Shown here piece after piece: positions 32,569-43,965 of a stretch of 64,000 nt of DNA (position 1 is the stretch's first letter; each line of letters starts with the position of its first letter). The notes under the pieces are model-generated. The model had not been told where the DNA came from. It did no database searches and saw nothing but the letters and a program-made list of their open reading frames with translations. The DNA is taken from NCBI RefSeq assembly GCF_000471905.2, contig NW_006497557.1, positions 2,531,380-2,595,379 of the forward strand, written 5' to 3'. The translations under genes and the position numbers were made by a program. Source of the DNA: Amborella trichopoda. Taxonomy: Eukaryota; Streptophyta; Magnoliopsida; Amborellales; Amborellaceae.

Positions 32569-33363
32569 TCAAGGCTTTGTTCTCCTGGTCCTACCACTGG
32601 TTTGGTGGGTATATTGGGTTGAGGAGCAGGTTTGGGTAACGAGGCCGGCTGGCTGACTTAATTGCATAGCAGGCTTCATTTGAGTGATGTAAGTTCGAGG
32701 CTTTGGGAGAGACTGAGTGCATGGGGTCAAAGGAGTCTTAGAGAATTGGAGAATAGGTGTATTTGGAGTACAAAGGAGCCCAGGGAGTTGTAGGATAGGA
32801 AGACTAGCCTTTGGATCATGGGGTAATGGTGGACTGAGGAAGTTCAAGGTGCCCGACTTTTGTGGTGGAGGTCGCAGCGTCCTCCCTAATCTGAGATTTA
32901 TCTGCCCCATGGTGGGTATTGCTTTTGAAATTTGCACCATGTGGCAAGCTCCCTGAGAATAGAAGCTTTGCCCCCTTGACTCTCTCAATCTTTGCTCGAA
33001 GTCAGGCTCAAGGGGCCACTGGGGCTTCTTTAGCTTAGACTTCTTGCGCTTCTTTGATGATGGTGCCTCTACCTTGGCTTTGGCTGCCAGGGCATCAGCA
33101 AATGTTAAGAGTCCTGCTGCTTGTGCCGTGGTCTTTCTCAATCGCTTCCACTGCGTCCTGCTTATATTGATTCCTTTGAATTCCCGGTCGAGAGCCTCGA
33201 AGTTTGGGCACATCACGGTCGTATCTGAAGAATACGTAAGAGAATGAGAAGCAGGAAAAGAAGGTGGAGAAGAGTTGGAAAGTGGGGGACTTTTAAGGTC
33301 GTTCCCCTCATCAGACCAATCTGGGTAGCTTTTTACGTCATCACCAGGATTGGACGGGTGCAA
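32569..33363 (-). pseudogene. Pro-rich gag-pol linker ORF (264 codons), element B
   Basis: This is the longest undamaged frame of element B. It has PSNPGDDVKSYPDWSDEGND and CPNFEALDREFKGINIS, a basic KKRKKSKLKK patch (a nuclear-localisation-like cluster), then QINLRLGRTLRPPPQK and a Pro/Leu-rich tail (PLPHDPKASLPILQLPGLL). The same order is seen in element A (51,850-51,055) with more stops, and in element 1 and the 17.4 kb fragment. It probably spans the end of gag. Function is unknown. The frame has no clear start of its own, so it is likely part of a longer polyprotein. Confidence 0.6.
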
Positions 33364-33399
33364 GGGATCTTTTAGGTCTTTCCCTTGCTCAATGCTTTT

Positions 33400-34350
33400 A
33401 ACGTCACCACCCTAATCAAACATTTGTTGAGTGGGAGATGAAACAGGAGAATCTTCTTGACAGGACGAAGAAGGAAAAAGGATCATGCCAGGGATGCAGT
33501 CCAGCAAAGTTGGCAATGGAGGAAGGAGCCTGAGAATTTGCTGCTTGACTGTGTGTTGAGAAGTCTTATTTCTTTGGTGAGCAGCCCTTGGTGCTCGACT
33601 TTTTCTGGTTTTCCGAGGTAATGTGTGATTCGTCTCCCTGGCCGGGCGAACAGCCTTAGCTTGACGAACTGCTTCTCGCCCCAAAGACTTGAGTCTGCTT
33701 CGGCCATGGTAGATCATCCATTGCTGGGAAGCTGATGGTGCCGCAGGGTCTGAGTCATTGATGGGAAGGTCCTGCCTTGTGAGATCTTCTTGCCCCGATG
33801 AGGAAGTGATTTGAGGATCGCTTAAGGGAAGATTGTAGAATTCTTGATACTCCCGCATCTTCTTTGCAAATATGTCAAGGAAAGCTGTGCATTCTAACAA
33901 GTAATGACCTCTTATCTGATGGTATGGATAACATCGATCTTCAGTCCCCTTAATAAGGAAAAGGGGTTGCCTTGCCAACTACAGTGTGATTATGCCTTCT
34001 TGAAGCATTATGATGAAGAAGGTGTAGAGAATTCTAGACACTTCATCCTCCTCCTGGATGGTTACAACATGGGAGGCCTCAGCTGGCCCGAAGGCCTTTT
34101 TAAAGTATTTAAGCTTTATCTGACCCATCTAAATCAGGGCCTCAATGATGTCTTTCAGCATCTAGTAGTCATCAGTAGGATGATTAATCCTCTGATGGTA
34201 AGCACAATACTTCACCTCATCATCAAGGCCAGATTGCTCGAGGAACTAGATTTCCGAAAGATGGATCATATTTTGCTCCAATAATAAGTGGAACAACACA
34301 GGGACCCATTCCTTCTCGAAGGGATAAACCTTATTCCTATGCCTGGAGAA
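33400..34350 (-). pseudogene. gag C-terminal part with zinc knuckles, element B
   Basis: The frame 33,978-33,412 (188 codons) begins RQPLFLIKGTEDRCYPYHQI and completes a CYPYHQIRGHYLLEC knuckle followed by AFLDIFAKKM. It continues with YHGRSRLKSLGREAVRQAKA. The first knuckle region lies at 34,150-34,350 (YHRRINHPTDDC on the - strand near 34,190) but is broken. The two-knuckle order agrees with element 1. Confidence 0.7.
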
Positions 34351-35240
34351 ATAATCCTTCTTATCAAAGTTGGCTGGGGGAGGTACCCTATTGTATGACC
34401 GTTGGTTCTTGCCATCCTGGGGTGTTATTATTGCAGCGTTACCCCTTTAGAGAGGTCCAAGGTTTGGGGGAAGCCTTCTTTGAACCAGTGACCATGACGG
34501 CTGCACTGATTACCCCTTTCTATTGGCAGCCCCGTGTGTTATTTCGAGAGCTACTATTTCCCTGGTTACTCATTGAACTTGTAGATGGTTGTTTGAGTTG
34601 TACCATGATGGCGTCACAAACTTTCTATGCAAACTGATTTAGAGATCTCTGACAGGGAGGGTTGGATTGGAGGCCTCGACTTGTAGCGCGATTTCGGGTC
34701 GCATATTTCGCATGCAAGTTTGGACTGCTTCCTTCTCAGGCGTAGGATTAGGATGGCGGGAAGCCAAGCTTCTCCATGTTGATATGAACTGATATACAGG
34801 CTCATCAATGTCCTGAGTCAAGGTGAGAAGATCGATGGTTTGAACCTCTCTCTCGACCTCATAGAAGTGTTGATAGAACAGTTACTCCATCTCCTCCCAT
34901 GTATGCACCAAGTTTGGAGGAAGTTGGACATACCATTGAAATGTCGATCCATCAAGGGTCTCGATGAATTGGAGAAGAAGAAGTCTCCCGTCGGCTACCC
35001 TTTCCCGACATGCCGCCTGGAAGTGGGTGATATCATTGGTTTGGGGAGGTGGTTCCACTTAATAGGGGAAATTTCCCTTTCTTATAGTCTAAGGGAAACG
35101 CGACTGGATCAATATAGGAGGGGTATGGTCTTTGATAAGGTGTCACCCCCTGTATGCCAAGACTTTGTCTGTTCTTTAGGTTATGAGTGACCATAGCATC
35201 AATATCAGACTAAGAGACCGGATGAGGGACAGAATTTTCC
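34351..35240 (-). pseudogene. gag core, element B
   Basis: On the - strand one reads FPLFS-like and HFQAACR segments, LLQFIETLDGSTFQWYVQLP, HFYEVEREVQTIDLLTLTQD and the frame 34,821-34,639 with YQFISTWRSLASRHPNPTPE. The order and words match the gag core of element 1 (9,639-10,480) and of element A (53,542-53,010). Several frameshifts occur. Confidence 0.7.
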
Positions 35241-36700
35241 TACGAGGTAGATGGAGGAGGCTGCTGTGGAGGTATACCATCAAAGTGATGGGAATTGACC
35301 TCATGGTTAGCTGACTAGCATGTAGCATCAATACAATCGATCTTTTCCATTATTACGCACACCATATCCTCAAACTTGTTCATGCAATCCTCCTGTGAGT
35401 CACTGAGCTCGCTTACGACGCTGACCATTTCTCAAGGGTGGTCAACGTTAGAGGCCATAGAAGGTTTGTGATCTTGAGGAGTCAAACATGGTAGGTTAGT
35501 CACGAAGAGGTCAGCATGCCTATACTAAACTCAACTTTTGTATGCAGATCGCATTTGGACTGGTTCTCGACGGTCTTAGGACCGTGGCTGTGGGGCAGGT
35601 TCACGACGATCTTGGGACAGTGGTTGTTGAGTGGCTGGGCCTTCTTTTGTTATAGTAACCACATCACAAGGCTCATAGAGCTCTTCTTCAGGCTTCATCA
35701 TATGAAGGGGGTAGAAGGGATTCAGGTGAAGAGGGTCGTCAAAATTGGTTGTTTTGACTTCCTTGGTCACCTCCCAAGTCAAAATTTATAGACCTCTATC
35801 GCATTTAGCCTTGAGTTTTTTATGGACCTCTTGCCAAAACTTTGATCTAGGTCACGGTTGGTCTACTCTTCTTGCAAAAGAGAGAGCTGTCTCCATCAGG
35901 TGTAGCAAAGGATGAGGGCCTGGAACTGGGGTCATCTTAGGCTGGCAAGGATGAAGGGACTCGATCTTCTGTGAGGTCCATGCCCCAAGCCTTCTTATGA
36001 GCTCCAGAGACATGACTAAAGTGTTGGGGCTGGTTCAGGATGGTACTCTTGGGAAAAACCTTCGAGTACCAAGGCTGAAGGTGCTTACTTGATGAAGAAG
36101 GAGCGAGCGAAGACGGGGTTGACACGTGAGGAGTCTTGAGTCAAGGACGAGGGAAGGCCTGAGATGGCGATGTGTGTGCGCCCCTTGAAGAAGGAATACG
36201 GGAGGCCTGAGGGTCAACCCGGGCTAGTGGAAGTGATCTGGCCTTAAGAAGCCGAGAACTACAAGCAGGTGTCTCTAAGAGAAGAGGAGGAGGACAAGAA
36301 GGTCGTCTTCTGTGTACTTGGGTGTTAGCGTAATAACTGTGTTGCCCCGAGCAGTGTTGAGCCTCTAGGGATAGAGACCAATGGTGTAGAAATGTGGGGG
36401 GTAGCCTTATGGTGACCCATAGGAGCAATGGCAACTTGCTTGCCTTTTGCAGAAAGGGATTGGGCAGCCTTCCGGTGTACCTCAGAAACACGACTGGCAA
36501 GTGACTTGCTGGTGGCTGGGTGCATGCTTTGTGGGGTAACATAAGAGCCACCAGTGCAAGGTGCCTTAGTGTAGTTTTCACCAGATCGAAGAGATGGAAA
36601 GTGATGGACCTTCAAGTCCCTCCTCACATCCGTCAAGGTTAAGACCTGAGAGCTAGACAAGGGGTCTTTGCTCCGGAGGATGGTCGAGAACAAATTCGAA
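35241..36700 (-). pseudogene. gag N-terminal (leader) region, element B
   Basis: The frame 36,693-36,325 reads RRDLKVHHFPSLRSGENYTK, then SKSLASRVSEVHRKAAQSL and APMGHHKATPHISTPLVS. It is matched in element A at 55,185-54,625 and in element 1. Farther in, the frame 35,782-35,576 has DDPLHLNPFYPLHMMKPEEE. There are many small frameshifts. No known fold is recognised. Confidence 0.6.
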
Positions 36701-36865
36701 GGACCTTGTTCCTTAGAGACACTCTCGAATAAGGGGACAAGAAAATCCCCGATCCCGATGAATGGGTTATAGAACCCAGCAGCCGTAAGTGAATGTGAAC
36801 AGATGATGAAAGCAGATAAAGAAGAAACTCGCCAAACAAGAACAATCTGACTAAGGGGTACTAAG

Positions 36866-36883
36866 TCTCTAGTGGAGCTGCCA
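36866..36883 (-). promoter_or_regulatory. primer binding site, element B
   Basis: The reverse strand reads TGGCAGCTCCACTAGAGA, three bases from the LTR end at 36,887. It is the tRNA-Arg type with some changes from the best copy at 21,910. Confidence 0.7.
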
Positions 36884-37419
36884 AGTTGGTTAGTGCCTCG
36901 ATCTCACCCTCCGGATCCTTGGGGGAACGGGCGGCTCGCATCTCGGGTTTTGGGGATGACCCAAGACATTCGTGAGATTGCTCTATTGAGAACCTCATTT
37001 GAAAAAGGGGGTAGATGTTACCAACTGGTGAGAAAGGAAATCAAAAGGTGGGTTTTGGACTTACTCAGGTTGACTCACGTGGCCGCCCTCTTAGATCACG
37101 AAGAAAGCCCCTTAGTAATGAAACTGGTTCAGAATCACTTCCCTTGGCGTATTCTTTGTATTTTCTGCTTTTTGCAATTGCACACATATATGGCAAAAGT
37201 CATGGGACAGGTGGGTCAAGTCTCACCCTTTTCGTCTTTTATGAGCGTATGACCAAGCGAGAAGGTCAAGCGAACCTGACACAACAACATCATAGCTAGA
37301 CGATAGGACTACCATGAGATGCTACCCTCAATCCCTCTTAGTCAAACAAAAGAGCAACAGAGGAATGGTTAAAGAGAAGAAGGAAGATGAGATGTAGTCA
37401 GCACTAAACATCATCGATT

Positions 37420-38140
37420 GTTTCAGGAGATGGGAGAGAGGGGAAGCAGTCATCGCTAGGCTTCACCGACTTTGTAAGATGAGAAGAGAGTAAGGGAGCC
37501 AACTGGCCCTTTGTCTTACCAACTGAAAGAAGAAGAGAGGGAAAACCAATTGACACTAGGTCTCGCCGATTGATAAAAGAAGAAGGAGAATACCAACCAG
37601 CGTTAGGCCTCGCAGACTGGTAGAGAGAGAACAGACAATCAGTGCTAGGCCTCGTTGACTGGTGGAAGAAGAGAGAGAAACCAACCAGCATTAGGTCTCA
37701 CCGATTGATAGACGAAGATAGAGTAGATCAACTAACGTTAGGTCTCACCGATTGATGACGAAGAGAGCAGAGACCAACCAGTGCTAGATCTCACCAGTTG
37801 ATAGAAGAAGAGAGAAAGCCAACCGACACTAGCTTTCCCAAGTTGATAGGGAGAGAAGAGAGAAGAGAGAGGAGGCCAACCGACGCTAGTCTCATTAATT
37901 GATAAAAGAAGAGAGAGAAAGCCAATAAGCACTAAGTCTCACCCGTTGATAAAAGAAGAGAGAGAAAACCAACTGACGTTAGGTTCACTAATTGACAGAA
38001 GAAGAGAGAGAAATCCAACGAGCATTAGGTCTCATCAACTGATAGACGAAGAGGGAGAAGACCAACCGACGCTAGGTCTCGCCGATTGATAGACGAATAG
38101 AGAGAAACCCACCGGTGCTAAGTCTCACCGACTGGTAGAT
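37420..38140 (-). repeat. tandem hairpin minisatellite, CAGTCGGTG type, LTR B
   Basis: On the + strand units read like CCAACCGACGCTAGGTCTCG followed by CCGATTGGT and a GAAGAAGAGAGAGA spacer. The arms are near CAGTCGGTG and CACCGACTG with an eight-base loop. About 15 units with steps near 45-55 bases. Confidence 0.75.
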
Positions 38141-38390
38141 GAAGAGGAAGAAGAAGAGAGAGAAAGAGAGAGAGAAAGAGAAGGGAGAGAGAGAGAAGAG
38201 AGAGGAGGAGCGAGAAAATTGCCTTCTCAAAGGGTATCGGCTCTTTTAGTCTCTCTCCTCACTCTCTCTCCAAGAGAAACTCATAGGCTCAAGCAATTTT
38301 ATTGAATCTTCTCAAAAATCAACTAAATGCCAAGGTTCTTCGTGGAGGTGGCATCTCCCATTTCTTTTTTTTACAATGAGGCAGTGCCCG

Positions 38391-38398
38391 TTTATATA
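38391..38398 (-). promoter_or_regulatory. TATA box, LTR B
   Basis: The reverse strand reads TATATAAA followed by CGGGCACTGC; it matches 57,208-57,215 and, on the + strand, 42,116 and 60,885. Confidence 0.7.
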
Positions 38399-39681
38399 GA
38401 GTTGTGCCCAAACATGGGTGGATTGATTAAAATTAAACCTAATTCCTGAAAATTATGATTTAATTGAAATAAAAGAAATTCTAAAAAAGAGTGCAAAAAG
38501 ACTGTTTTGCCCTTGCTTAACAATGTGTGGACTTCCATAACAGGCCCTGTGGCAGCCCAAGAACTTGCGTGATCTTTTGTGGCTGACCCAGGGTTGTTTT
38601 GATGCCTGTTTGATCGAGAGATTATTGTTTTCTTATAGGGCATGACATGGGGATCGTTTTGATACCAACTTCGAGCCGTGAATCATGGTTTGAGTCATGA
38701 TCATGAGACTTGAAATTCGTTTGAATCTTGAAAACTTCAGATCGATAGTGAGGTCTCTCCTTAATGTTTTTTTGTGATTTCTTCGTCATAGCACATTAAG
38801 CATGGCAACAATCAGAACGCGATTTGGAGCCCGAACGAAGATTTTGCAACTTTTGAGTTTTGGCCAGAACCTAGAATCCGGTGACCGGAATTTCAGCAAC
38901 TTCGTCGGCTTTGTGCATGAAATCTGACTGTCCATCATTTATGTGGTTCGATCCAATGATGGTCTTAAACCTTATGCACACAATGGAATTAGTTTTACGT
39001 CGATCCGTTGTGCGAGCGTTGGGATTTGGTTCATCGAGTGAGCCATGTCGCTACTGAATTTTCTACGACTTCTTCACGGATCGACAACGTTGATCTAGCT
39101 TTTCTCCCTTCTCGGATATTGGCTCTGGCTGTGCCACACATCGAATTGGTCGTCTTGATGAGACGAATACACTCACCAAATTTGGGAGCGATCCGACTTG
39201 GAACGAGTGAGTTATGGATCTGAAAGTGACTGCTCGTGACTGTTAAAACAACCACGTTTAATGGTGTTTTGGTGTAGTGAGGCCATACGGGAATAGTGTG
39301 TGACCTCTCTTATTTCAATGTTTTGCTCATATCTTTGTTCTGAGGCGTCTGAAGAAGCCGAAACTTGGCCCATAAGGGTTTTCGATCGTGCTGGATCCAA
39401 TGGCATTGATCCCATAGTGATATGAGACACCAAAAATGTAACTCCAGTTGTAGGGTCTGTTTCAGGGTGCTAAAGGCCAATTTTTTGAAAATTGTTTCTT
39501 TGTGTTCACTGCCTTCAACATGTTTGATCATGACGAAACTTGGCAGGTGGTCTTTTGAAGTGTTGATGATGATCTTGAGCAATTCTGGGGAAATTTTGAG
39601 ACTGTCAGGAAATTCCCACTGTTTTGTAAGCTTTATTAACCTGCTTCCTACCAGGGACCAAGGTGATGAAAAATATGTTAA

Positions 39682-40804
39682 AATACATGCATTCACATAA
39701 AATGAAAAACAGGCATGATGTATACCTTAACAAAGGAATGCTATGAGTAAAAATGACGGATGGGTATGGTCAAGAACCATGAGTAAAAGAGTTTCATGAA
39801 TAAAAACTGGGCACGGTGAAAACCTGAAAGGACATCGTGAGTAAAAATGGATGAAAATGGTGGACATAGCTGAAAGGTTATGGGTAAAAGAGCCCCAAAC
39901 TAAAAATAAGTTGGTGAAAACCATTTCTACAGTGTCGCTTCCCAAGTTCAAGCGAAAATCCATAAAGGACATTTGGACCTATAAACAGGTTGAAGCAGCG
40001 TTCGCCTCAATGGGCAGCTTCAGCCCTCACTAGAAGAAAATCCCTGGTCGCATAATACCAGGAATCCAAAAATATGAGCTTCAAGAAAAAGATTCTAACA
40101 GCCTGAGACCAATTGCAAAAGGACACCAAAGATAGAAGACTCGTCAAGATGGCAAGACAAGCCTCATGAGGAAGAACATTATTCCCATGAGGTCACAAAT
40201 ACACTCTGGAAACAAACATTACAAAGGTCAAAAATTGACAAAGCCGGGGGGAAACCTATCAGAGATGTTAGCTTATATAGCTGGCACGACCAGACCTTCG
40301 GGATCGGCAAATAAACCTACCCCCGACTGGACTCGGTAAACGAGACCTACAGTGGTACTTTGATTGTCGAAAGCAAACCTAGTGTAGCAGAAAACCACGC
40401 CAACCAAAAGAAAACAAATGAACCCAAACCTAATGGGAACAGTGCCTTTCAACATGGCACTCAATTGCAAGACTGGGCTAATTTTGACTGACGAGGTCCG
40501 TACAAAATCCTCAGCTTCAGAATCACCAACAGTTCACACGAGGGTGAGGACTTCGATAAGATCCCTCAAAAAAGTCTCTTCTCCCCCGAAAGTCTCCAAG
40601 GACGGACCCGAAAACAATGCATCCCTACGTCTGAGCAGCCTAGTTACACCATTAGGTGAATCTCCTCGACATTCATGTGGTCCTGAGGTTAGGAAGAAAA
40701 GAAGTAAAAGCCGAAAGAAATTTTCGAATGATTATCCTTCTAATTTTCGAATGATTATCCTTCTCGCTTCTCTTGAAGCACAACATTCGGTGGGGCAAGC
40801 TATT
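39682..40804 (+). pseudogene. 3' ORF remnant with basic tail, spacer copy 1
   Basis: The spacer between two head-to-head LTR starts holds frames conserved in its copy at 58,515-59,615. One is 39,851-40,033 (VDIAERLWVKEPQ, SIKDIWTYKQVEAAFASMG). The other is 40,418-40,807 (TVHTRVRTSIRSLKKVSSPP, SSLVTPLGESPRHSCG, RKKRSKSRKK). The polybasic patch could be a nuclear signal. A 23-base tandem duplication is present at 40,721-40,766, absent from copy 2. I do not recognise the protein. It probably belonged to the + strand element whose 3' LTR starts at 40,805. Confidence 0.45.
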
Positions 40805-42115
40805 TGAACTTATTTTTCAGCACCTTGATCCCTGATTAGGAATAAGTAAGAAGTAGGTCAATAAAGCCTACAAAAAGTGGAAATTCTTGACAGTCTCAGA
40901 ATGGCTCCTGAATTGGTCAAGATCTTCACCAACACTTCAAAAGACCATCTACAAAGTTTCATCTTGATCAGAAGAGTCTAAAGTAGTAAACACAAGAAAT
41001 AATTTCAGCAAAATCGGTCTCTCACACCCCGAAATGGACCCTGTAACTAGAGCCATACTTTTGGTGCATCAAACAGCTATGGGACTACTGCCATTAGATC
41101 TAACACTGTCAAAAACCCTTATCAATCAAGTTTTGACTTAATCGGGCATTCCAAGATAAAGTAATGGGTAAAATACCGAAAAGTGGTAAGCCACACATTA
41201 TTCCTATGTGGCCTCACTCCATCAAAACACCATTAAAGGTCATTGTTTTTATAGTCATGGTCAGTCACTTTCGGGGCCTATAACTCACTCATTCCAAGTC
41301 AGACTGCTCCCAAATTTGGTGAGCGTTTTCATCTCATCAAGACGAACAATTCGATATGTGGCACGCCATGACGAAACTCGAGCAGAGAGAAAAAACTAAA
41401 TGAAAGTCGCTGATTCGTGAAGGAAATTACAGAAAATTCAACAGCAGCACACCTCGTTCAAGCAGCCAGATCACGACACTCGCAAACCCGGTCGGCATGA
41501 AACCAATTGCATTATGTGCGTGAGATCTGAGACTCTCTTTGGTCCTAATCTCATGTACGATGAACGGTTGGATTTCACACATGAAGGGGCCAAAGCTACT
41601 GCAAATTTTTGCTGCCAGATTTCATGATTCTGATAAAAACCTGACGACGACAAATCTTCATCAGGACACGAAATCGGGCTACATTTATTACAACGTTATC
41701 ATGACGACATGCTTAGTGTGATTTAGTGAAGAAATCACAAAGAAAAATCAACGAATAAGCACACAATCGATCCGAAGCTTTCAAGATTCATCCAAGATTC
41801 AAATCTCATGATCATGGCTCATAAACATGATTCATGACTCGAAGTTAGTATCAAAATGTTCGTCATACTGAGCCCTACAAGAAAACAATAATCTTTTAAT
41901 CAAACGCGCATTAGAACGACCTCGGGTCAGACATGAAAGATCACTCAAGTTTTGGGGCAGCAGTAGTGACAGTTTTGGAATTCCACACATTGTTAAGCAT
42001 GGTCAAAACAATTCTTTTACACACATTTTTATAATTTCTTTAAATTCAATTAAATTATAATTATCTAAAATTCCAGGTACTTTTTTTGGCGTACACCCAC
42101 ATTTTAGCCCAATTC

Positions 42116-42123
42116 TATATAAA
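42116..42123 (+). promoter_or_regulatory. TATA box, LTR E
   Basis: TATATAAA in the context CCCAATTC...CAGGCAATGCC, identical in layout to 60,885-60,892. Confidence 0.7.
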
Positions 42124-42298
42124 CAGGCAATGCCTCACTATACAATGGACGGATTCATACTCCTTGGATCAATCAATAAAATTTTAATTTTTGCTTGAGC
42201 TTGTGAGTGCGTCTTGGAGAGAGAGAGATGAGAGAGAAGGGATGGTACCCTTTAGGCAGGTAACTTTCTCTCTCCATCCCTCTTTCTCTCTCCTCCCC

Positions 42299-43257
42299 NN
42301 NNNNNNNNNNNNNNNNNNNNNNNNNNNNNNNNNNNNNNNNNNNNNNNNNNNNNNNNNNNNNNNNNNNNNNNNNNNNNNNNNNNNNNNNNNNNNNNNNNNN
42401 NNNNNNNNNNNNNNNNNNNNNNNNNNNNNNNNNNNNNNNNNNNNNNNNNNNNNNNNNNNNNNNNNNNNNNNNNNNNNNNNNNNNNNNNNNNNNNNNNNNN
42501 NNNNNNNNNNNNNNNNNNNNNNNNNNNNNNNNNNNNNNNNNNNNNNNNNNNNNNNNNNNNNNNNNNNNNNNNNNNNNNNNNNNNNNNNNNNNNNNNNNNN
42601 NNNNNNNNNNNNNNNNNNNNNNNNNNNNNNNNNNNNNNNNNNNNNNNNNNNNNNNNNNNNNNNNNNNNNNNNNNNNNNNNNNNNNNNNNNNNNNNNNNNN
42701 NNNNNNNNNNNNNNNNNNNNNNNNNNNNNNNNNNNNNNNNNNNNNNNNNNNNNNNNNNNNNNNNNNNNNNNNNNNNNNNNNNNNNNNNNNNNNNNNNNNN
42801 NNNNNNNNNNNNNNNNNNNNNNNNNNNNNNNNNNNNNNNNNNNNNNNNNNNNNNNNNNNNNNNNNNNNNNNNNNNNNNNNNNNNNNNNNNNNNNNNNNNN
42901 NNNNNNNNNNNNNNNNNNNNNNNNNNNNNNNNNNNNNNNNNNNNNNNNNNNNNNNNNNNNNNNNNNNNNNNNNNNNNNNNNNNNNNNNNNNNNNNNNNNN
43001 NNNNNNNNNNNNNNNNNNNNNNNNNNNNNNNNNNNNNNNNNNNNNNNNNNNNNNNNNNNNNNNNNNNNNNNNNNNNNNNNNNNNNNNNNNNNNNNNNNNN
43101 NNNNNNNNNNNNNNNNNNNNNNNNNNNNNNNNNNNNNNNNNNNNNNNNNNNNNNNNNNNNNNNNNNNNNNNNNNNNNNNNNNNNNNNNNNNNNNNNNNNN
43201 NNNNNNNNNNNNNNNNNNNNNNNNNNNNNNNNNNNNNNNNNNNNNNNNNNNNNNNNN
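42299..43257. other. assembly gap (959 N)
   Basis: The gap lies within a CT-rich tract on both sides, a usual cause of assembly failure. The matching tract in LTR D (61,040-61,280) is only about 240 bases. Confidence 0.99.
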
Positions 43258-43569
43258 CTCTCTCCACTCCTCTTCTCTCTCCTCCCTTCTCTCTCCTCCC
43301 TATTTCTCTCTCCTCCCCTCTTTCTCTCTCCTCCTCTCTTCTCTCTCCTCTCCTTCTCTCTCCTCCCTTCTCTCTCCTCCCTCTTCTCTCTCCTCCCTCT
43401 TCTCTCTCCTCCCTTTCTCTCTCCTCCCCTTCTCTCTCCTTCCCTCTCTCTCCTTCCCCTTTCTCATCTCTATCTCTCTCTCTTCTTCTCATCCTTATCT
43501 CTTTCTCTCCCACCTTTCTTATCTCTATCTCTTTCTCTCTTCTTCTCATCTCTATCTCCGTCCGTTCTC

Positions 43570-43965
43570 CTCTTCTAACGCAATCGATGAAGCCTAAAGT
43601 CGAATGGATTTCTCCCTCTTCTCCTCTTCTAATGTAATTGGTTAACCTAGCACCAATTGGATTTTTCTCTCTCCGCTCTTCTATCACAGTCGGTGAAGCT
43701 TGGCACCGACGGAATTTCTCCCTCGTCTCTTCTATCACAGTAGGCAAAGCTTAACGACAATTGGATTTCTCTCTCCTCTCTTCTGTCATAGTCGACGAAG
43801 CCTAGCACTGACTGGATTTCTCCTTCTCTTCCTCTTCTAATGAAATTGGTTAACCTAGCATCGGTTGAATTTCTCTCTCCTCCCTTCTCTCACAGTTGGC
43901 GAAGCCTAGCACCGATTAGATTTCTCTCTCCTCTCTTCTGTCACAGTCGGTGAAGTTTAGTGCCG
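43570..43965 (+). repeat. hairpin minisatellite, CAGTCGGTG type, LTR E
   Basis: About seven units with arms near CAGTCGGTG and CACCGACTG around AAGCCTAG, spaced by TTTCTCTCTCCTCTCTTCT-like text, as in LTR D. Confidence 0.8.

Larger units (their letters stand above)
31759..39681 (-). mobile_element. Tat-lineage element B, - strand (gag side only)
   Basis: Read on the - strand the order is LTR (39,681-36,887), tRNA-Arg primer site, leader, gag, Pro-rich linker. The protease, RT, RNase H and integrase are gone. It matches element A closely from 49,630 to 58,514. One clear difference is that the A segment 50,265-50,815 with the protease is absent at about 32,395 here. Confidence 0.8.
36887..39681 (-). 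mobile_element. LTR B, - strand
   Basis: The U5 terminus (TAACCA on the reverse strand) is next to the primer site. The other end matches the LTR start. A TATATAAA box lies at 38,391-38,398 and an AATAAA at about 38,298-38,303 on the - strand. A hairpin array fills 37,420-38,140. Compared with LTR A, about 170 bases near 37,260 (A: 55,830-56,000) are missing. Confidence 0.8.
31759..43965. repeat. about 12-kb direct duplication, copy 1
   Basis: From GGGGCTTCGGC onward this block follows the same order as 49,630 to about 61,700: post-protease region, linker, gag, LTR (-), spacer, LTR (+). The LTR/spacer junction at 39,681 is base-for-base equivalent to that at 58,514. Confidence 0.7.
40805..43965 (+). 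mobile_element. LTR E, + strand, with gap and truncated 3' end
   Basis: It starts TGAACTTATTTTTCAGCACC and has TATATAAA at 42,116-42,123 and AATAAA at about 42,174. A CT tract is interrupted by 959 N (42,299-43,257). The hairpin array starts at about 43,570. The sequence leaves the LTR pattern inside that array at about 43,965, so the conserved 3' terminus is missing. Confidence 0.75.

Noticed and set aside
22222..39681. LTR C and LTR B as the two LTRs of one - strand element that includes the PMD unit
   Set aside because: Positions would fit, but the LTR centres are very different and the gap hides the boundary. Left open; not called as one element.
42173..43747. Long open frames of 524 and 468 codons
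   Set aside because: They run through 959 N and CT/GA repeats, so no stop could be seen. Not genes.
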